From: JBFEUI01 sp041547565
GTDB lineage: Bacteria; Pseudomonadota; Gammaproteobacteria; Thiohalomonadales; Thiohalomonadaceae
Assembly (NCBI GenBank): GCA_041547565.1
Contig: JBFEUI010000037.1
Coordinates: forward strand, 1-22,588
DNA length: 22,588 nt
Direction: 5' to 3'
Under the pieces are notes generated by a model. It had not been told where the DNA came from. It saw only the letters and a program-made list of their open reading frames with translations, and did no database searches. Within the stretch, counting starts at the first letter, position 1. Every line of letters starts with the position of its first letter. Made by a program: the position numbers and the translations under genes. Shown here piece after piece: positions 1 through 6,748 of the stretch.

Positions 1-27
1 AACTGCGTGCGGTGACACGCCTAACGG

Positions 28-762
28 CTATTTGCAGTTGGCGTGGATATAGGCCTTGTAGTAGCGCTGCTGTTCGCGCAGCATTTCCCCCTCGTAGGTG
101 CTGTACTGGCGGCGCATGCGATCGTCGATATTTTCCAACTGTGTTTTGTATTCGTCGCACTGGGCCTGGTTGGAGACGGTTTGCGGCAGTGCCGCACTGC
201 TGTCCACGGGCTGCGACGGTGCTTGTTGCGGGGCCATCTGCTCCATGGGCTGGTCCGGGTAGAGCCATGGCTGTACCCCCGGGCTGTAGGGGTAGCGGGC
301 TTGCACATACGCTTCCGGCAGATCGTTGAGACTCACCCTGCCAAAGCCGCCGCCCCTGCACTTGGCCGCACTCAGTGAACCGACGCGGGCAGGCGGCAGT
401 GCTTTATTGTGTTTTAACGAGCTGAGGTAGTTGATGATGCCGAGCATGGGGGCAGAGACGCTGTCCACGCCGCCCATCTTCTGTATCAGTTGGTAGCCAT
501 CGTTTCCCTTGCGCATCTTTTTGAACAGGTCCGTGGCGACATCGCCGACGATGCTGCATAGGGTGTTATTGTCTGCAGAGCGGCCCATCGACTGTTGCGG
601 CTGATCGCCGTCGTCACTGCTGAGGCAGGGTTTTTGTGAGTAGGTGACATTGCCCCCACTGTCGGTGCAGCGGTAGGTTGCCGCCGAGACGTGAGCGGCG
701 TTTGCCAATAGCAAGGCGAGTGTAAACGAGAAAACGGTCCCTGTTGAACGCGTAACGGCCAT
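28..762 (-). CDS. Secreted DUF4124 domain-containing protein
   Basis: The 244-residue protein starts with a signal peptide (hydrophobic stretch about residues 10-27, cleavage probably after AHVSA). A short DUF4124-like module follows at about residues 28-60: an aromatic, a YRC start, a GxVTYSQKPC core and a Cys pair, as expected for this periplasmic family. The middle carries further cysteines and a Pro/Gln-rich linker (about 165-195). The C-terminus is a charged, probably helical segment with a Cys-containing tail. A GGGAG-type ribosome site lies about 10 bases before the ATG, which supports this start. DUF4124 proteins are exported and of unknown function; they are often found in gammaproteobacteria. 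No operon partner is visible: the gene ends almost at the window edge and its upstream neighbour is divergent. The family call rests on the N-terminal motif only. Confidence 0.75.
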   Translation of the reverse strand: MAVTRSTGTVFSFTLALLLANAAHVSAATYRCTDSGGNVTYSQKPCLSSDDGDQPQQSMGRSADNNTLCSIVGDVATDLFKKMRKGNDGYQLIQKMGGVDSVSAPMLGIINYLSSLKHNKALPPARVGSLSAAKCRGGGFGRVSLNDLPEAYVQARYPYSPGVQPWLYPDQPMEQMAPQQAPSQPVDSSAALPQTVSNQAQCDEYKTQLENIDDRMRRQYSTYEGEMLREQQRYYKAYIHANCK

Positions 763-1088
763 GTTGAGGATGCTCCCTTTGAAAAACAGTGCCGTGACGA
801 GACGGCTTGTAGCAACTTACGCTGTTTACACGTCAAATAAAAGGCCTTGCCGGCAGCACAACAGCATGAGCAGGGCGTCGCCGGGCCGGCCTGTTTATCA
901 TTAGTGTTCTCTATCAAACAGCCTTTCCCAAAGAAAATTCTTATATATATTAATTCCCGAGGAATTTGCTAGGCTTTGACCATTCTCCTGACAGGCACGG
1001 CTGCAGCCCCCGCCAGCCTGAATGCGTCGACATGGCAGCTATATCGAAGCGGCTGTGTCGCCAACTCCACACAAGCAAGGAGGAGACC
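763..1088. other. Divergent intergenic region between the DUF4124 and ABM-like genes
   Basis: About 325 bases with no credible gene; open frames here are shadows without ribosome sites. The left half is GC-rich, while 925-965 is AT-rich with a TATATATA run, typical of promoter DNA. On the minus strand TTGACG (831-836) could be a -35 element for the DUF4124 gene, but no good -10 follows at the right distance. On the plus strand TTGACC at 976-981 also lacks a convincing -10. No terminator or long repeat is seen. Confidence 0.4.
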
Positions 1089-1358
1089 ATGGCCAGTTAC
1101 ATGCTCGTACGACACAGGGTGAAGGATTTTGCGGCGTGGAAGCGCGGTTACGATGAGCATTCAGCCACGCGTAACGCGGCAGGCCTTACCGAGAAATATC
1201 TGCTGCACAGCGATGAGGACCCCAACGAGGTGGCCGTGATGTTCGAGGCGGCCGACCCTGAGCGTGCCCGGGCCTTTGCCGGATCGGATGATTTGCGTGA
1301 GAAGATGCAGCAGGTGGGTGTGATCGACAAGCCTGATATCTTATTTCTGCACGACTAG
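1089..1358 (+). CDS. Small ABM-like/dimeric alpha-beta barrel protein
   Basis: This is a 90-codon frame encoding 89 residues. The ATG at 1089 is chosen over upstream in-frame codons because an excellent AAGGAGGAG ribosome site sits at 1077-1085. The protein opens with a beta strand (MASYMLVRHRVKDF), then an AWKRGYDEHSATRNAAG segment. It continues with strand-helix-strand elements and ends with a hydrophobic strand. This resembles the ferredoxin-like fold of antibiotic-biosynthesis-monooxygenase (ABM)/cyclase-like small proteins, which usually act as dimers. No cofactor-binding residues can be assigned, so the biochemical role is unknown. It converges with the TauE/SafE-like gene (13 bases between the two stops) with no obvious terminator. 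Confidence 0.7.
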   Translation: MASYMLVRHRVKDFAAWKRGYDEHSATRNAAGLTEKYLLHSDEDPNEVAVMFEAADPERARAFAGSDDLREKMQQVGVIDKPDILFLHD

Positions 1359-1371
1359 CCGGTGGTGAGGC

Positions 1372-2064
1372 TCAGGCCAGCAGGTTGCCCGTACCGACCA
1401 TAATCAATATACCCGCGCTCAGCCGCTCGATGCCCACGCGCCAGTTCTGCAGCGCCTCGCGCAGGCGTTCGCCGAAGTAGGCCACACCGACGCCGTAGAC
1501 AAGCGAGGGGATGGTGATCGCACCGAGCCCGAAACCCAGCCCCAGGGTCAGGCCGTGCAGCGTACTGGCGGTCACGGCCGCCGAGAACAGCACGGTGCCG
1601 AGCGGCGCGCAGGGATTGAGGGCCATGCCCGCCCCGAGCAGGAACAGGCCGCCGGGCATCAGCGCGCGCGGCGCCGCGCTCCCGCTGTCCATCCGATGCA
1701 GCGGTTGGTCGCCTTCGCGCTTAGGCGCGTTGCACGCACTCGGCCGTGGGCGGCGCAGCAGCAGGGCGAGACCGACCATCACGGCGGCCAGACCCAGCAG
1801 CGGGCGCAGCCAGTCGAGGCCGAAGCCCTTCTCCAGGTACTGCCCGGTCAGGCCGGCTGCAGCGCCCAGGCTGGCGTAACTGAACAGGCGGCCGAGGGAG
1901 AAGGGCAGCACAATCCGCCACGACTGGCGCACGCCGCCCTCGTTGGCGAGAAACACCGGACCCAGGTAGGGCAGGCAGGTGATGGTGCAGGCGCTCAGGC
2001 CGAAGACCAGCCCCAGGGCCATGGCCATGGGCAGGCTGACCAGGGTCTGCTCGATGGGGGTCAC
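1372..2064 (-). CDS. TauE/SafE-UreH/DsbD_2-like membrane protein
   Basis: The 230-residue protein has about six hydrophobic helices. The first holds a SACTITCLP motif with C26 and C30, and a later helix holds NPC (C152) in a pseudo-repeat. This Cys/Pro arrangement is typical of the UreH-like/DsbD_2 branch of the CcdA/TauE-SafE superfamily, whose members move reducing equivalents or small anions/metals across the inner membrane. The start is GTG at 2064 inside a GTGA overlap with the stop of the activase gene, so translation is likely coupled. It is the last gene of the five-gene operon. In cbb3-oxidase assembly loci a similar protein accompanies a CcoG-type polyferredoxin, which makes a maturation or metal/thiol-supply role plausible here (inference). 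The true substrate cannot be read from sequence. Confidence 0.72.
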   Translation of the reverse strand: MTPIEQTLVSLPMAMALGLVFGLSACTITCLPYLGPVFLANEGGVRQSWRIVLPFSLGRLFSYASLGAAAGLTGQYLEKGFGLDWLRPLLGLAAVMVGLALLLRRPRPSACNAPKREGDQPLHRMDSGSAAPRALMPGGLFLLGAGMALNPCAPLGTVLFSAAVTASTLHGLTLGLGFGLGAITIPSLVYGVGVAYFGERLREALQNWRVGIERLSAGILIMVGTGNLLA

Positions 2065-2870
2065 GACGCCTCTTCAGCCAGGTATTCGTCGCGGGCGAGT
2101 ATCGCCGCGCCGAAGGCGGTGACTGTCTGCGGGTGCTCCGGGATCACCAACTCGCGGCCCAGCTCGTCCTGCAGCGCCGAGACCAGGCCGCGGTTCATCG
2201 CCGGGCCGCCGTCGAAAAACAGCCGGTCCTCCAGCCCCACTCGCTTGGCCAGACGGGCGGTGCGCTTGGCGATGGAGTAGTGGATGCCGGCGACGATCTC
2301 CTCCTTGCCGTGGCCCTTGGCCAGCAGGCCGATGATCTCCGACTCGGCGAACACCGCGCAGGTGCTGTTGATGGTCAGCGGTGCGCCGGTGCCCTTGAAG
2401 TGGTACTCGCCCAGCTCCTCCAGGTCGATCTCCAGATTGCGTGCCGCCACGTCGAGAAAGCGCCCGGTGCCGGCGGCGCACTTGTCGTTCATGGCGAAGT
2501 TGGAGACGTTGCCGCGCTCGTCGATCTGGATGGCCTTGGAGTCCTGCCCACCGATATTGATGATGGTACGCACGCCGCCCACCGCCTTGCCCTCCTCGAA
2601 GGCACCGATGGCGTTGGCGGTGATCTCGCTGATCGAGTCGTCCGCCTCCTTGAACAGCTTGCGTCCGTAGCCGGTGGCGATGATGTAGCGCACCGCCTCG
2701 CGGCCCAGGCCGTTTTTCTCCAGCAGGCGCTCGAAGGCCTCCATGGCGTTTTTGTGAAACAGGCTGCCGGTGGGCGAGATGCTGGCGTCGATAAGCGCGC
2801 CGTCCTCGCCGACCAGCGCCACCTTGATGGCGGTCGAGCCGATGTCGATGCCGACATAACAGTCCGTCAT
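2061..2870 (-). CDS. ATP-dependent acyl-CoA dehydratase activase/DCCP reductase (BadF/BcrA/HgdC family)
   Basis: The 269-residue protein belongs to the ASKHA ATPase fold. The phosphate-1 motif GIDIGSTAIK lies at 7-16, the second nucleotide motif INIGGQDSK at about 104-112, and an adenosine-type FDGGPAMN at 219-226. C131 in NDKCAAGTGRFL and C171 in NSTCAVFAESE match the two cysteines that hold the [4Fe-4S] cluster between the two subunits of the homodimer in the characterised HgdC family. Family members hydrolyse ATP to push one electron at very low potential into a partner dehydratase or double-cubane protein. That partner is the adjacent upstream gene, whose TGA overlaps this ATG in an ATGA. 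The length fits the single-domain activases (E. coli YjiL, HgdC). Soluble cytoplasmic homodimer expected. Confidence 0.92.
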   Translation of the reverse strand: MTDCYVGIDIGSTAIKVALVGEDGALIDASISPTGSLFHKNAMEAFERLLEKNGLGREAVRYIIATGYGRKLFKEADDSISEITANAIGAFEEGKAVGGVRTIINIGGQDSKAIQIDERGNVSNFAMNDKCAAGTGRFLDVAARNLEIDLEELGEYHFKGTGAPLTINSTCAVFAESEIIGLLAKGHGKEEIVAGIHYSIAKRTARLAKRVGLEDRLFFDGGPAMNRGLVSALQDELGRELVIPEHPQTVTAFGAAILARDEYLAEEAS

Positions 2871-4144
2871 CGTTGTCTGCTCCTGGTTTTGAGTGATTCG
2901 ATAAAGGCCTCGACCCGGGTGGAGAGCTGGCCCATGTCGTCGGGGCTGTAGTCGGTCTCCACGTAGAGCATGGGGATGCCCTTCTCATTCAGGGTCTGGG
3001 CGATGCTGCGGTGCTCCATCTCGTAGACCTGGCAGCCGGAGAAGGCCTGGTAGACCACGCCGTCGACGGCGAAGCTCTCGGCCAGCTCCAGCAGGCGGCG
3101 CTTGCGGTCGTCGTTGCGGGTGAAGATGGGGCAGGTGCAGGGCTTGAGGTAGCGGTCGGCCAGGCTGTCGACCATGTCGTTGACGCGCCACTCGTCTACC
3201 GCGGTCATGTCGTAGAGCATGCGGTTGGACGAGCAGGTCTCGTCGGCCACCACCACGCCGCCGGCCTCCTCGAGCAGCAGCGGCAGCTTGAGGTTGGGGA
3301 AGATGGGCGGCGAGCCGGTGAACAGGATGCGCGGGGCGCGCTTTTGCGCGGCCTTGACGCCCGCCTGCTCGCGCAGCTCGAGTTCCGTAATCAGTGCTTC
3401 GACCGCATCGGTCCAGCGCTCCAGGTCGTCGAAGAAATAGGCGTTGGTCACCAGGAAGGCGTCCTTGCCGAGGAACAGGCTGGGCTTGCGTTTGCGCAGA
3501 TTGTGCAGCTTGCGGAAGGCGCTCTGGGCGCGTGCGGTTTTGGCCATGGCCGCCTTGAGCGATTTCTTGCTGAGCTTCTTGCCCGTGAGTTTGGTCAGTT
3601 GCCGGGCGAACTCGCGCACCGAGCGCTGCCAGTAGAGGCGCGCCTCCTCGCTCTCCTTGCTCGGCGGCAGCTCCATGTTATGCACCGCGTAGCCCATCTC
3701 CTCGATCATCCCGCCGGCCTTCTTTTTCTGGTCGCAGGTGGTGGGATTGACCACCAGGTCGAGCTTGCCGACCTTGGGGATGCGGTTCTCGGAGTTGAGC
3801 ATGCCGAGGGTGGCCTTGACCAGGGAGCAGGACTTGGCCGGCATGAAGTCGGCACCGATCTGGTCGTAGTGGTAGGAGCCGTTGCACAGGCGCACCGGCG
3901 TGGCGCCGGCCGCGTAGATCAGTTCCTCCGGGGCCTGCACGCAGGTCACGCCGACCAGCGTGCCCGGCTGCTCCAGGGCCTCGCCCTGGCAGTAGAGGCG
4001 GCGGAACAGGTCGTAGAAATAGCGCATCGCCTGCGGGTTGTCGTCGAAGCGGTCCTCGATGTGATCGAGCATCGATTCGGCCTCGCGCGCCTGGCGCGTG
4101 CGGTTGTAGGGCAGCTCCTCTTTCATCACTTCCACGTGACTCAT
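2867..4144 (-). CDS. Single-subunit 2-hydroxyacyl-CoA dehydratase-like protein, YjiM/double-cubane-cluster protein (DCCP) type
   Basis: The 425-residue protein belongs to the HgdB/BcrC (2-hydroxyacyl-CoA dehydratase subunit D) superfamily. The ATG at 4144 is chosen because it overlaps the upstream stop as ATGA; 39 more in-frame codons upstream lie wholly inside the polyferredoxin gene. Cysteines occur at C52, C68 (GVTC), C87, C106 (KSCSLVK), C137 (TTCDQKKK), C304 (ETCSS), C336/C338 (PCTCP) and C371 (SGCQ). From memory of E. coli YjiM, the order GxxC, CxLIK, TTCDxKKK, ExC, CxC, xC and the ending VETDYSxxDxGQLSTRVEAFIE align throughout. Only one such subunit is present, next to one activase, as in YjiM/YjiL and the DCCP/DCCP-R pair; true 2-hydroxyacyl-CoA dehydratases and benzoyl-CoA reductases use two different subunits. 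A DCCP carries an [8Fe-9S] double cubane and reduces small molecules such as acetylene in vitro; the physiological substrate is unknown. Basic Lys/Arg-rich helices at 185-223 are notable. Confidence 0.85.
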   Translation of the reverse strand: MSHVEVMKEELPYNRTRQAREAESMLDHIEDRFDDNPQAMRYFYDLFRRLYCQGEALEQPGTLVGVTCVQAPEELIYAAGATPVRLCNGSYHYDQIGADFMPAKSCSLVKATLGMLNSENRIPKVGKLDLVVNPTTCDQKKKAGGMIEEMGYAVHNMELPPSKESEEARLYWQRSVREFARQLTKLTGKKLSKKSLKAAMAKTARAQSAFRKLHNLRKRKPSLFLGKDAFLVTNAYFFDDLERWTDAVEALITELELREQAGVKAAQKRAPRILFTGSPPIFPNLKLPLLLEEAGGVVVADETCSSNRMLYDMTAVDEWRVNDMVDSLADRYLKPCTCPIFTRNDDRKRRLLELAESFAVDGVVYQAFSGCQVYEMEHRSIAQTLNEKGIPMLYVETDYSPDDMGQLSTRVEAFIESLKTRSRQR

Positions 4145-5115
4145 TTCTTTTCTATCCCCTGGTTCATGCGTTTGATAAAGCCCTGCTCGGTCGATTCGAA
4201 CAGGGTCAGCCCGGCAAAGTTGGCTTTCAGTGCCCCCTCCTCGGGACAGGCGGAGACGCACTTGAGGCAGAGGATGCAGTCATCCTGCATGATGCGCGGC
4301 TTGTCCACCTCGTCGGCGATCTCACGGATCTGCATGTCGCAAACGCGGTAACAGTCGCCGCAGCGGGTGCACTTGCTGCCGTCCTTTTTCAGCCTGAGCA
4401 GGGCCGGTCTGGAGATAAGATAGTGCAGCGCGCTCATGGGGCAGAAGAAGCAGAAGAAGCGCTTCTTGACGAAGGCACCGGCGAGAAACAGGCCAAAGAC
4501 CAGCATCCCCAGGGCGGTCATGATCATGGTGGTCTTGGTGGAGAAGTCGATGGTCAGCTGGCTGAAATCGCCGGTGAAGGCCGGGATGATCATGCGTGCC
4601 GGGCAGATCTCGCAAAACGGCGTGACCATATCGTGCGGCAGCAGCGCACCGCCTACGCCAAGCGGGATAAGCACCATCAGCGCCAGCAGCACGTACTTGA
4701 TGCGTGAGAGCTTGCGAAACTGGTCGCTGGTATAGCGCGAGTAGCGGATACCGAGGCGGTTGCGCAGGCTGGTGATCCAGTCCTGCAGCGTGCCCAGCGG
4801 ACAGGCATAGCCGCACCAGGCCTTGTTCAGCACGATGAACCACAGGGTGAAGTAGAGCAGGCCGAGCAGCAGGCTGATCCCGGCGTAGCCAAACAGCGAG
4901 GCCCAGTCCCGGGCCAGCATGTGCTGCAGCGGCAGGAAGAAGCAGACTCCGCCACGCCCCTCGTTGTTAAAGCCGCAGGAGAAGGTCGGCAGGTACTGGC
5001 CCAGGTTGATGGCCAGGTAGCCGCCGTAGACGAACAGGACGAAGAACAGCAGCTGCAGCCAGAAACGGAAGCGCCGCAGGTCGACGTTGTTGATCGCGGC
5101 CCTAACCCCTTTCAT
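4141..5115 (-). CDS. NapH/CcoG-like membrane polyferredoxin (4Fe-4S binding protein)
   Basis: The 324-residue protein begins at ATG 5115, 14 bases inside the end of the upstream gene; the longer upstream frame is low-complexity read-through of that gene. About five membrane helices are visible (about 19-40, 75-97, 140-160, 195-215 and a short one near 220-235). Cys motifs are C101-GYA-C105-P, C168-EI-C171-P and C222-FF-C225-P, the pattern of NapH/NosR/CcoG-like proteins. Two classical ferredoxin clusters follow: C249/C252/C255/C259 and C280/C283/C286/C290. The extra pair C47/C58 lies in a loop after the first helix. Such proteins pass electrons from quinol or a membrane donor to a redox partner. 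In this operon the obvious recipient is the activase, which needs a low-potential electron donor, but how a quinol-level donor would reach that potential is unexplained. It could instead serve cluster or metal maturation, as CcoG does. Confidence 0.85.
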   Translation of the reverse strand: MKGVRAAINNVDLRRFRFWLQLLFFVLFVYGGYLAINLGQYLPTFSCGFNNEGRGGVCFFLPLQHMLARDWASLFGYAGISLLLGLLYFTLWFIVLNKAWCGYACPLGTLQDWITSLRNRLGIRYSRYTSDQFRKLSRIKYVLLALMVLIPLGVGGALLPHDMVTPFCEICPARMIIPAFTGDFSQLTIDFSTKTTMIMTALGMLVFGLFLAGAFVKKRFFCFFCPMSALHYLISRPALLRLKKDGSKCTRCGDCYRVCDMQIREIADEVDKPRIMQDDCILCLKCVSACPEEGALKANFAGLTLFESTEQGFIKRMNQGIEKK

Positions 5116-6097
5116 CGAACTGCACCTCGCGGTAGGGCTGGCGGCGGCGCCGGCGGTAGAAAAAGATCCCGCCCCCGGTGAGGGTGAAGGCGAACAGGCC
5201 GATACCCAGGCCGTAGGCGTAGGAGGTGTAGTCGCGCGTCGACGGGTAGTAGCTGCCGGTGAAGCTGGCGGTGTAGCGGGTCTTGGCATAGGCGGCACCG
5301 TCGAGCTCGCCCGCTTCGGCCACCGTGTGGCTGGCCTTGACCAGGTAGCTTTGCGAATGGCGCCGGTTGAACTCGTGCCAGGGCGGATAGTAGTCGCGGA
5401 TCAGCATAAAGCTGGCACGGCCCTCGCTGTCGGTGGTGACGGTGTTGCGCCATCCGTGCTGGGTGATCATCGTCACCGCGGCGCCCTGCACCGGCTCACC
5501 CCGGTAGCGCAGCAGGAACTGGATGGTATCGCCGAAGCCCTGGTTGGTGTGAAAGTCCTCGCCGGGCAGGCGCTCGCGGATAAGCTCCAGCGGCACCTCG
5601 GCATCCGCGCGCGGCGGCATCTTCGAGCGCACGTCGTCGTGGCCCTCGCGGCAGCTGTGCTTGAGAAACTCCGCCTTGGCCACCTTCACCTCGCGCAGGC
5701 CCTCATTGACCCATTGGTGCTGCACGTAGGCGTTGTAGAAACCCTCTTTCGGCATCGGCACCGTCAGGTGGTACATGCCGTGCTGGTCATCGGGCGTCAG
5801 CGCCACTTCGCTTACCTCACCCCGGGTATCGAGCAGCCTGGCCTGTGAGAGATGGCTCGCGCCGACTACGAAACCGTCGTTGCGCGGCGGGTCGCCCAGG
5901 CGCAGCCACAGGTGCTTGTAGTAGACACCACGCCGCACCTCCACCGCCCCGCCGTGGGCGTGGCGCATGCCCTTGCCGTGGCCGGCATGGGGCGAGCTGT
6001 CCGACAGCCACAGCGGGCTGTTTGCCTCGGCCTGGCCGAGAGACAGCAGCACGGCACATAACAAGCCGCTAACGTAGCGCGAGCCGGTGTTCAGCAT
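5102..6097 (-). CDS. His-rich periplasmic DUF4198-like protein with C-terminal membrane anchor
   Basis: The 331-residue protein has a signal peptide (hydrophobic about 8-22, cleavage near AEA at 23-25). A His-rich stretch follows at 37-48 (H37, H40, H46, H48), a candidate metal site. A beta-rich region includes a carboxypeptidase-regulatory/DUF4198-like element near 205-235 (GEPVQGAAV, then DSEGRASF). The C-terminus has one transmembrane helix (about 293-313) followed by five arginines, which places the last 15 or so residues in the cytoplasm. DUF4198 proteins are periplasmic and often linked to metal uptake; function here is unknown. It is the first gene of the operon and overlaps the polyferredoxin gene by 14 bases, so a role as periplasmic partner of that membrane protein is a fair inference. 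Domain assignment is tentative. Confidence 0.65.
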   Translation of the reverse strand: MLNTGSRYVSGLLCAVLLSLGQAEANSPLWLSDSSPHAGHGKGMRHAHGGAVEVRRGVYYKHLWLRLGDPPRNDGFVVGASHLSQARLLDTRGEVSEVALTPDDQHGMYHLTVPMPKEGFYNAYVQHQWVNEGLREVKVAKAEFLKHSCREGHDDVRSKMPPRADAEVPLELIRERLPGEDFHTNQGFGDTIQFLLRYRGEPVQGAAVTMITQHGWRNTVTTDSEGRASFMLIRDYYPPWHEFNRRHSQSYLVKASHTVAEAGELDGAAYAKTRYTASFTGSYYPSTRDYTSYAYGLGIGLFAFTLTGGGIFFYRRRRRQPYREVQFDERG

Positions 6098-6183
6098 AAT
6101 CCCCCCTGTATAACTCCTGAAGATGCAAACGTCCGCCCATCGTGACGGCGGAGTTATTTTGGACGGGGTATTAATCGTTGAAC

Positions 6184-6197
6184 ATGACGAAGATCAA
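6184..6197 (-). promoter_or_regulatory. Possible FNR/DNR-type site upstream of the DCCP operon
   Basis: On the minus strand the sequence reads TTGAT-CTTC-GTCAT. It matches the CRP/FNR-superfamily pattern TTGAT-N4-ATCAA, and the DNR/NnrR variant TTGAT-N4-GTCAA, in nine of ten positions for the latter. It lies about 93 bases before the first ATG of the operon (6097). If it acts at -41.5, transcription would start near 6149, and an AT-rich AAAATA at 6155-6160 (minus strand) sits where a -10 would be expected. This would give anaerobic or NO-responsive control. It is a single short match, so caution is needed. Confidence 0.4.
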
Positions 6198-6202
6198 TCT
6201 GG

Positions 6203-6219
6203 TGGCGAACATGTCGCCA
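6203..6219. promoter_or_regulatory. Inverted repeat, candidate operator
   Basis: TGGCGA and TCGCCA form perfect 6-base arms around a 5-base centre. The element lies between the FNR-like box and the tandem repeats, in the DNA between the hemerythrin stop and the first gene of the DCCP operon. It is not followed by a T-run and the stem is short, so an operator is more likely than a terminator. No known regulator is recognised from it. Confidence 0.4.
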
Positions 6220-6256
6220 ACTGCGGCAAATGACACAGCAACTGCGGCAAATGACA
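6218..6256. repeat. Tandem pair of 18-bp direct repeats, 21-bp period
   Basis: CAACTGCGGCAAATGACA occurs exactly twice, at 6218-6235 and 6239-6256, separated by CAG. The 21-base period is two helical turns, which would place two protein-binding sites on the same DNA face. The pair sits just downstream of the hemerythrin stop and about 120-160 bases before the first ATG of the DCCP operon. A related nearby repeat, GAACATG(A/T)CG, occurs at 6180-6189 and 6207-6216. Confidence 0.75.
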
Positions 6257-6262
6257 TATTTA

Positions 6263-6700
6263 TTACAGGCTGTCACTGTTCCCTGCGGGTATTTCGAGGC
6301 GTTTTTTCCGAATCGATGCGATGGCCGCCTGGTCGAAGACGGTCTGGCAGGCCGGAAACAGGATCCGCTCTTCGAATCGAACATGCGCGGCCAGCATGGC
6401 CGCGAAACGTGACAGGGCATCGGTTTCGTCCAACTGTGTGATCAGGTCGTGCAGCTGCCGATGCTCTCCCAGCGTTCTTTCGACAAGGTCGGTCTCACCC
6501 AGTCGCAGCAACTCGGGCAGCACCACCTGCTCCTCGAATGCGAAGTGGGGTACAAGTTCGTCTGTATATACGGCGATAACCCTATTTACCAGGGGTTGCG
6601 GGTCTACGATATTGTCATGGTCCCGGGTGATTTGGCGGGCCAGCCCCAGCGCCTGGTGGTGTTCTGAGGAGAGGTCTCTCAGGTAGCTTTCGCGTTTCAT
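6263..6700 (-). CDS. Hemerythrin (HHE) domain protein
   Basis: The 145-residue protein is a single four-helix hemerythrin-like domain. Candidate di-iron ligands are in the canonical order: H14/H15 in helix 1, H52 and E56 (HFAFEE), H80 and H84 (EHRQLH), H106 and E110 (HVRFEE). It lacks the N-terminal ScdA segment of YtfE/RIC proteins, so it is the short stand-alone type, which binds O2 or NO at a diiron centre. An AAGGAGAT-type ribosome site precedes the ATG at 6700. It follows the NnrS-like gene by 48 bases on the same strand and is probably the last gene of the NsrR-linked gene set. A role in NO/O2 sensing, storage or iron-centre repair is inferred from context. Confidence 0.9.
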   Translation of the reverse strand: MKRESYLRDLSSEHHQALGLARQITRDHDNIVDPQPLVNRVIAVYTDELVPHFAFEEQVVLPELLRLGETDLVERTLGEHRQLHDLITQLDETDALSRFAAMLAAHVRFEERILFPACQTVFDQAAIASIRKKRLEIPAGNSDSL

Positions 6701-6748
6701 TGGCGATCTCCTTTGGGCAATACATCGTCCCTTAATGTTGTGCTGGTG

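Noticed and set aside
2061..4144. Benzoyl-CoA reductase or 2-hydroxyglutaryl-CoA dehydratase operon
   Set aside because: These need two different subunits (and CoA-pathway genes); only one HgdB-like subunit and no CoA transferase or ligase are present.
4145..4261. N-terminal extension of the DCCP-like frame
   Set aside because: The extra 39 codons lie inside the polyferredoxin ferredoxin domain, and the ATGA overlap at 4141-4144 gives a better start.
3011..4351. 446-codon open frame on the plus strand opposite the DCCP-like gene
   Set aside because: It is the antisense of a gene with clear family motifs; its translation is low-complexity, rich in Val/Gly/Ala/His, and has no recognisable domain. 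GC-rich DNA makes such shadows common.
6203..6219. TGGCGA/TCGCCA hairpin as terminator of the hemerythrin gene
   Set aside because: Short stem, no T-run on the minus strand; fits an operator better.
6154..6441. Short open frames on both strands across the DCCP upstream region
   Set aside because: They run through the operator repeats and the hemerythrin gene, lack ribosome sites and look like chance frames.
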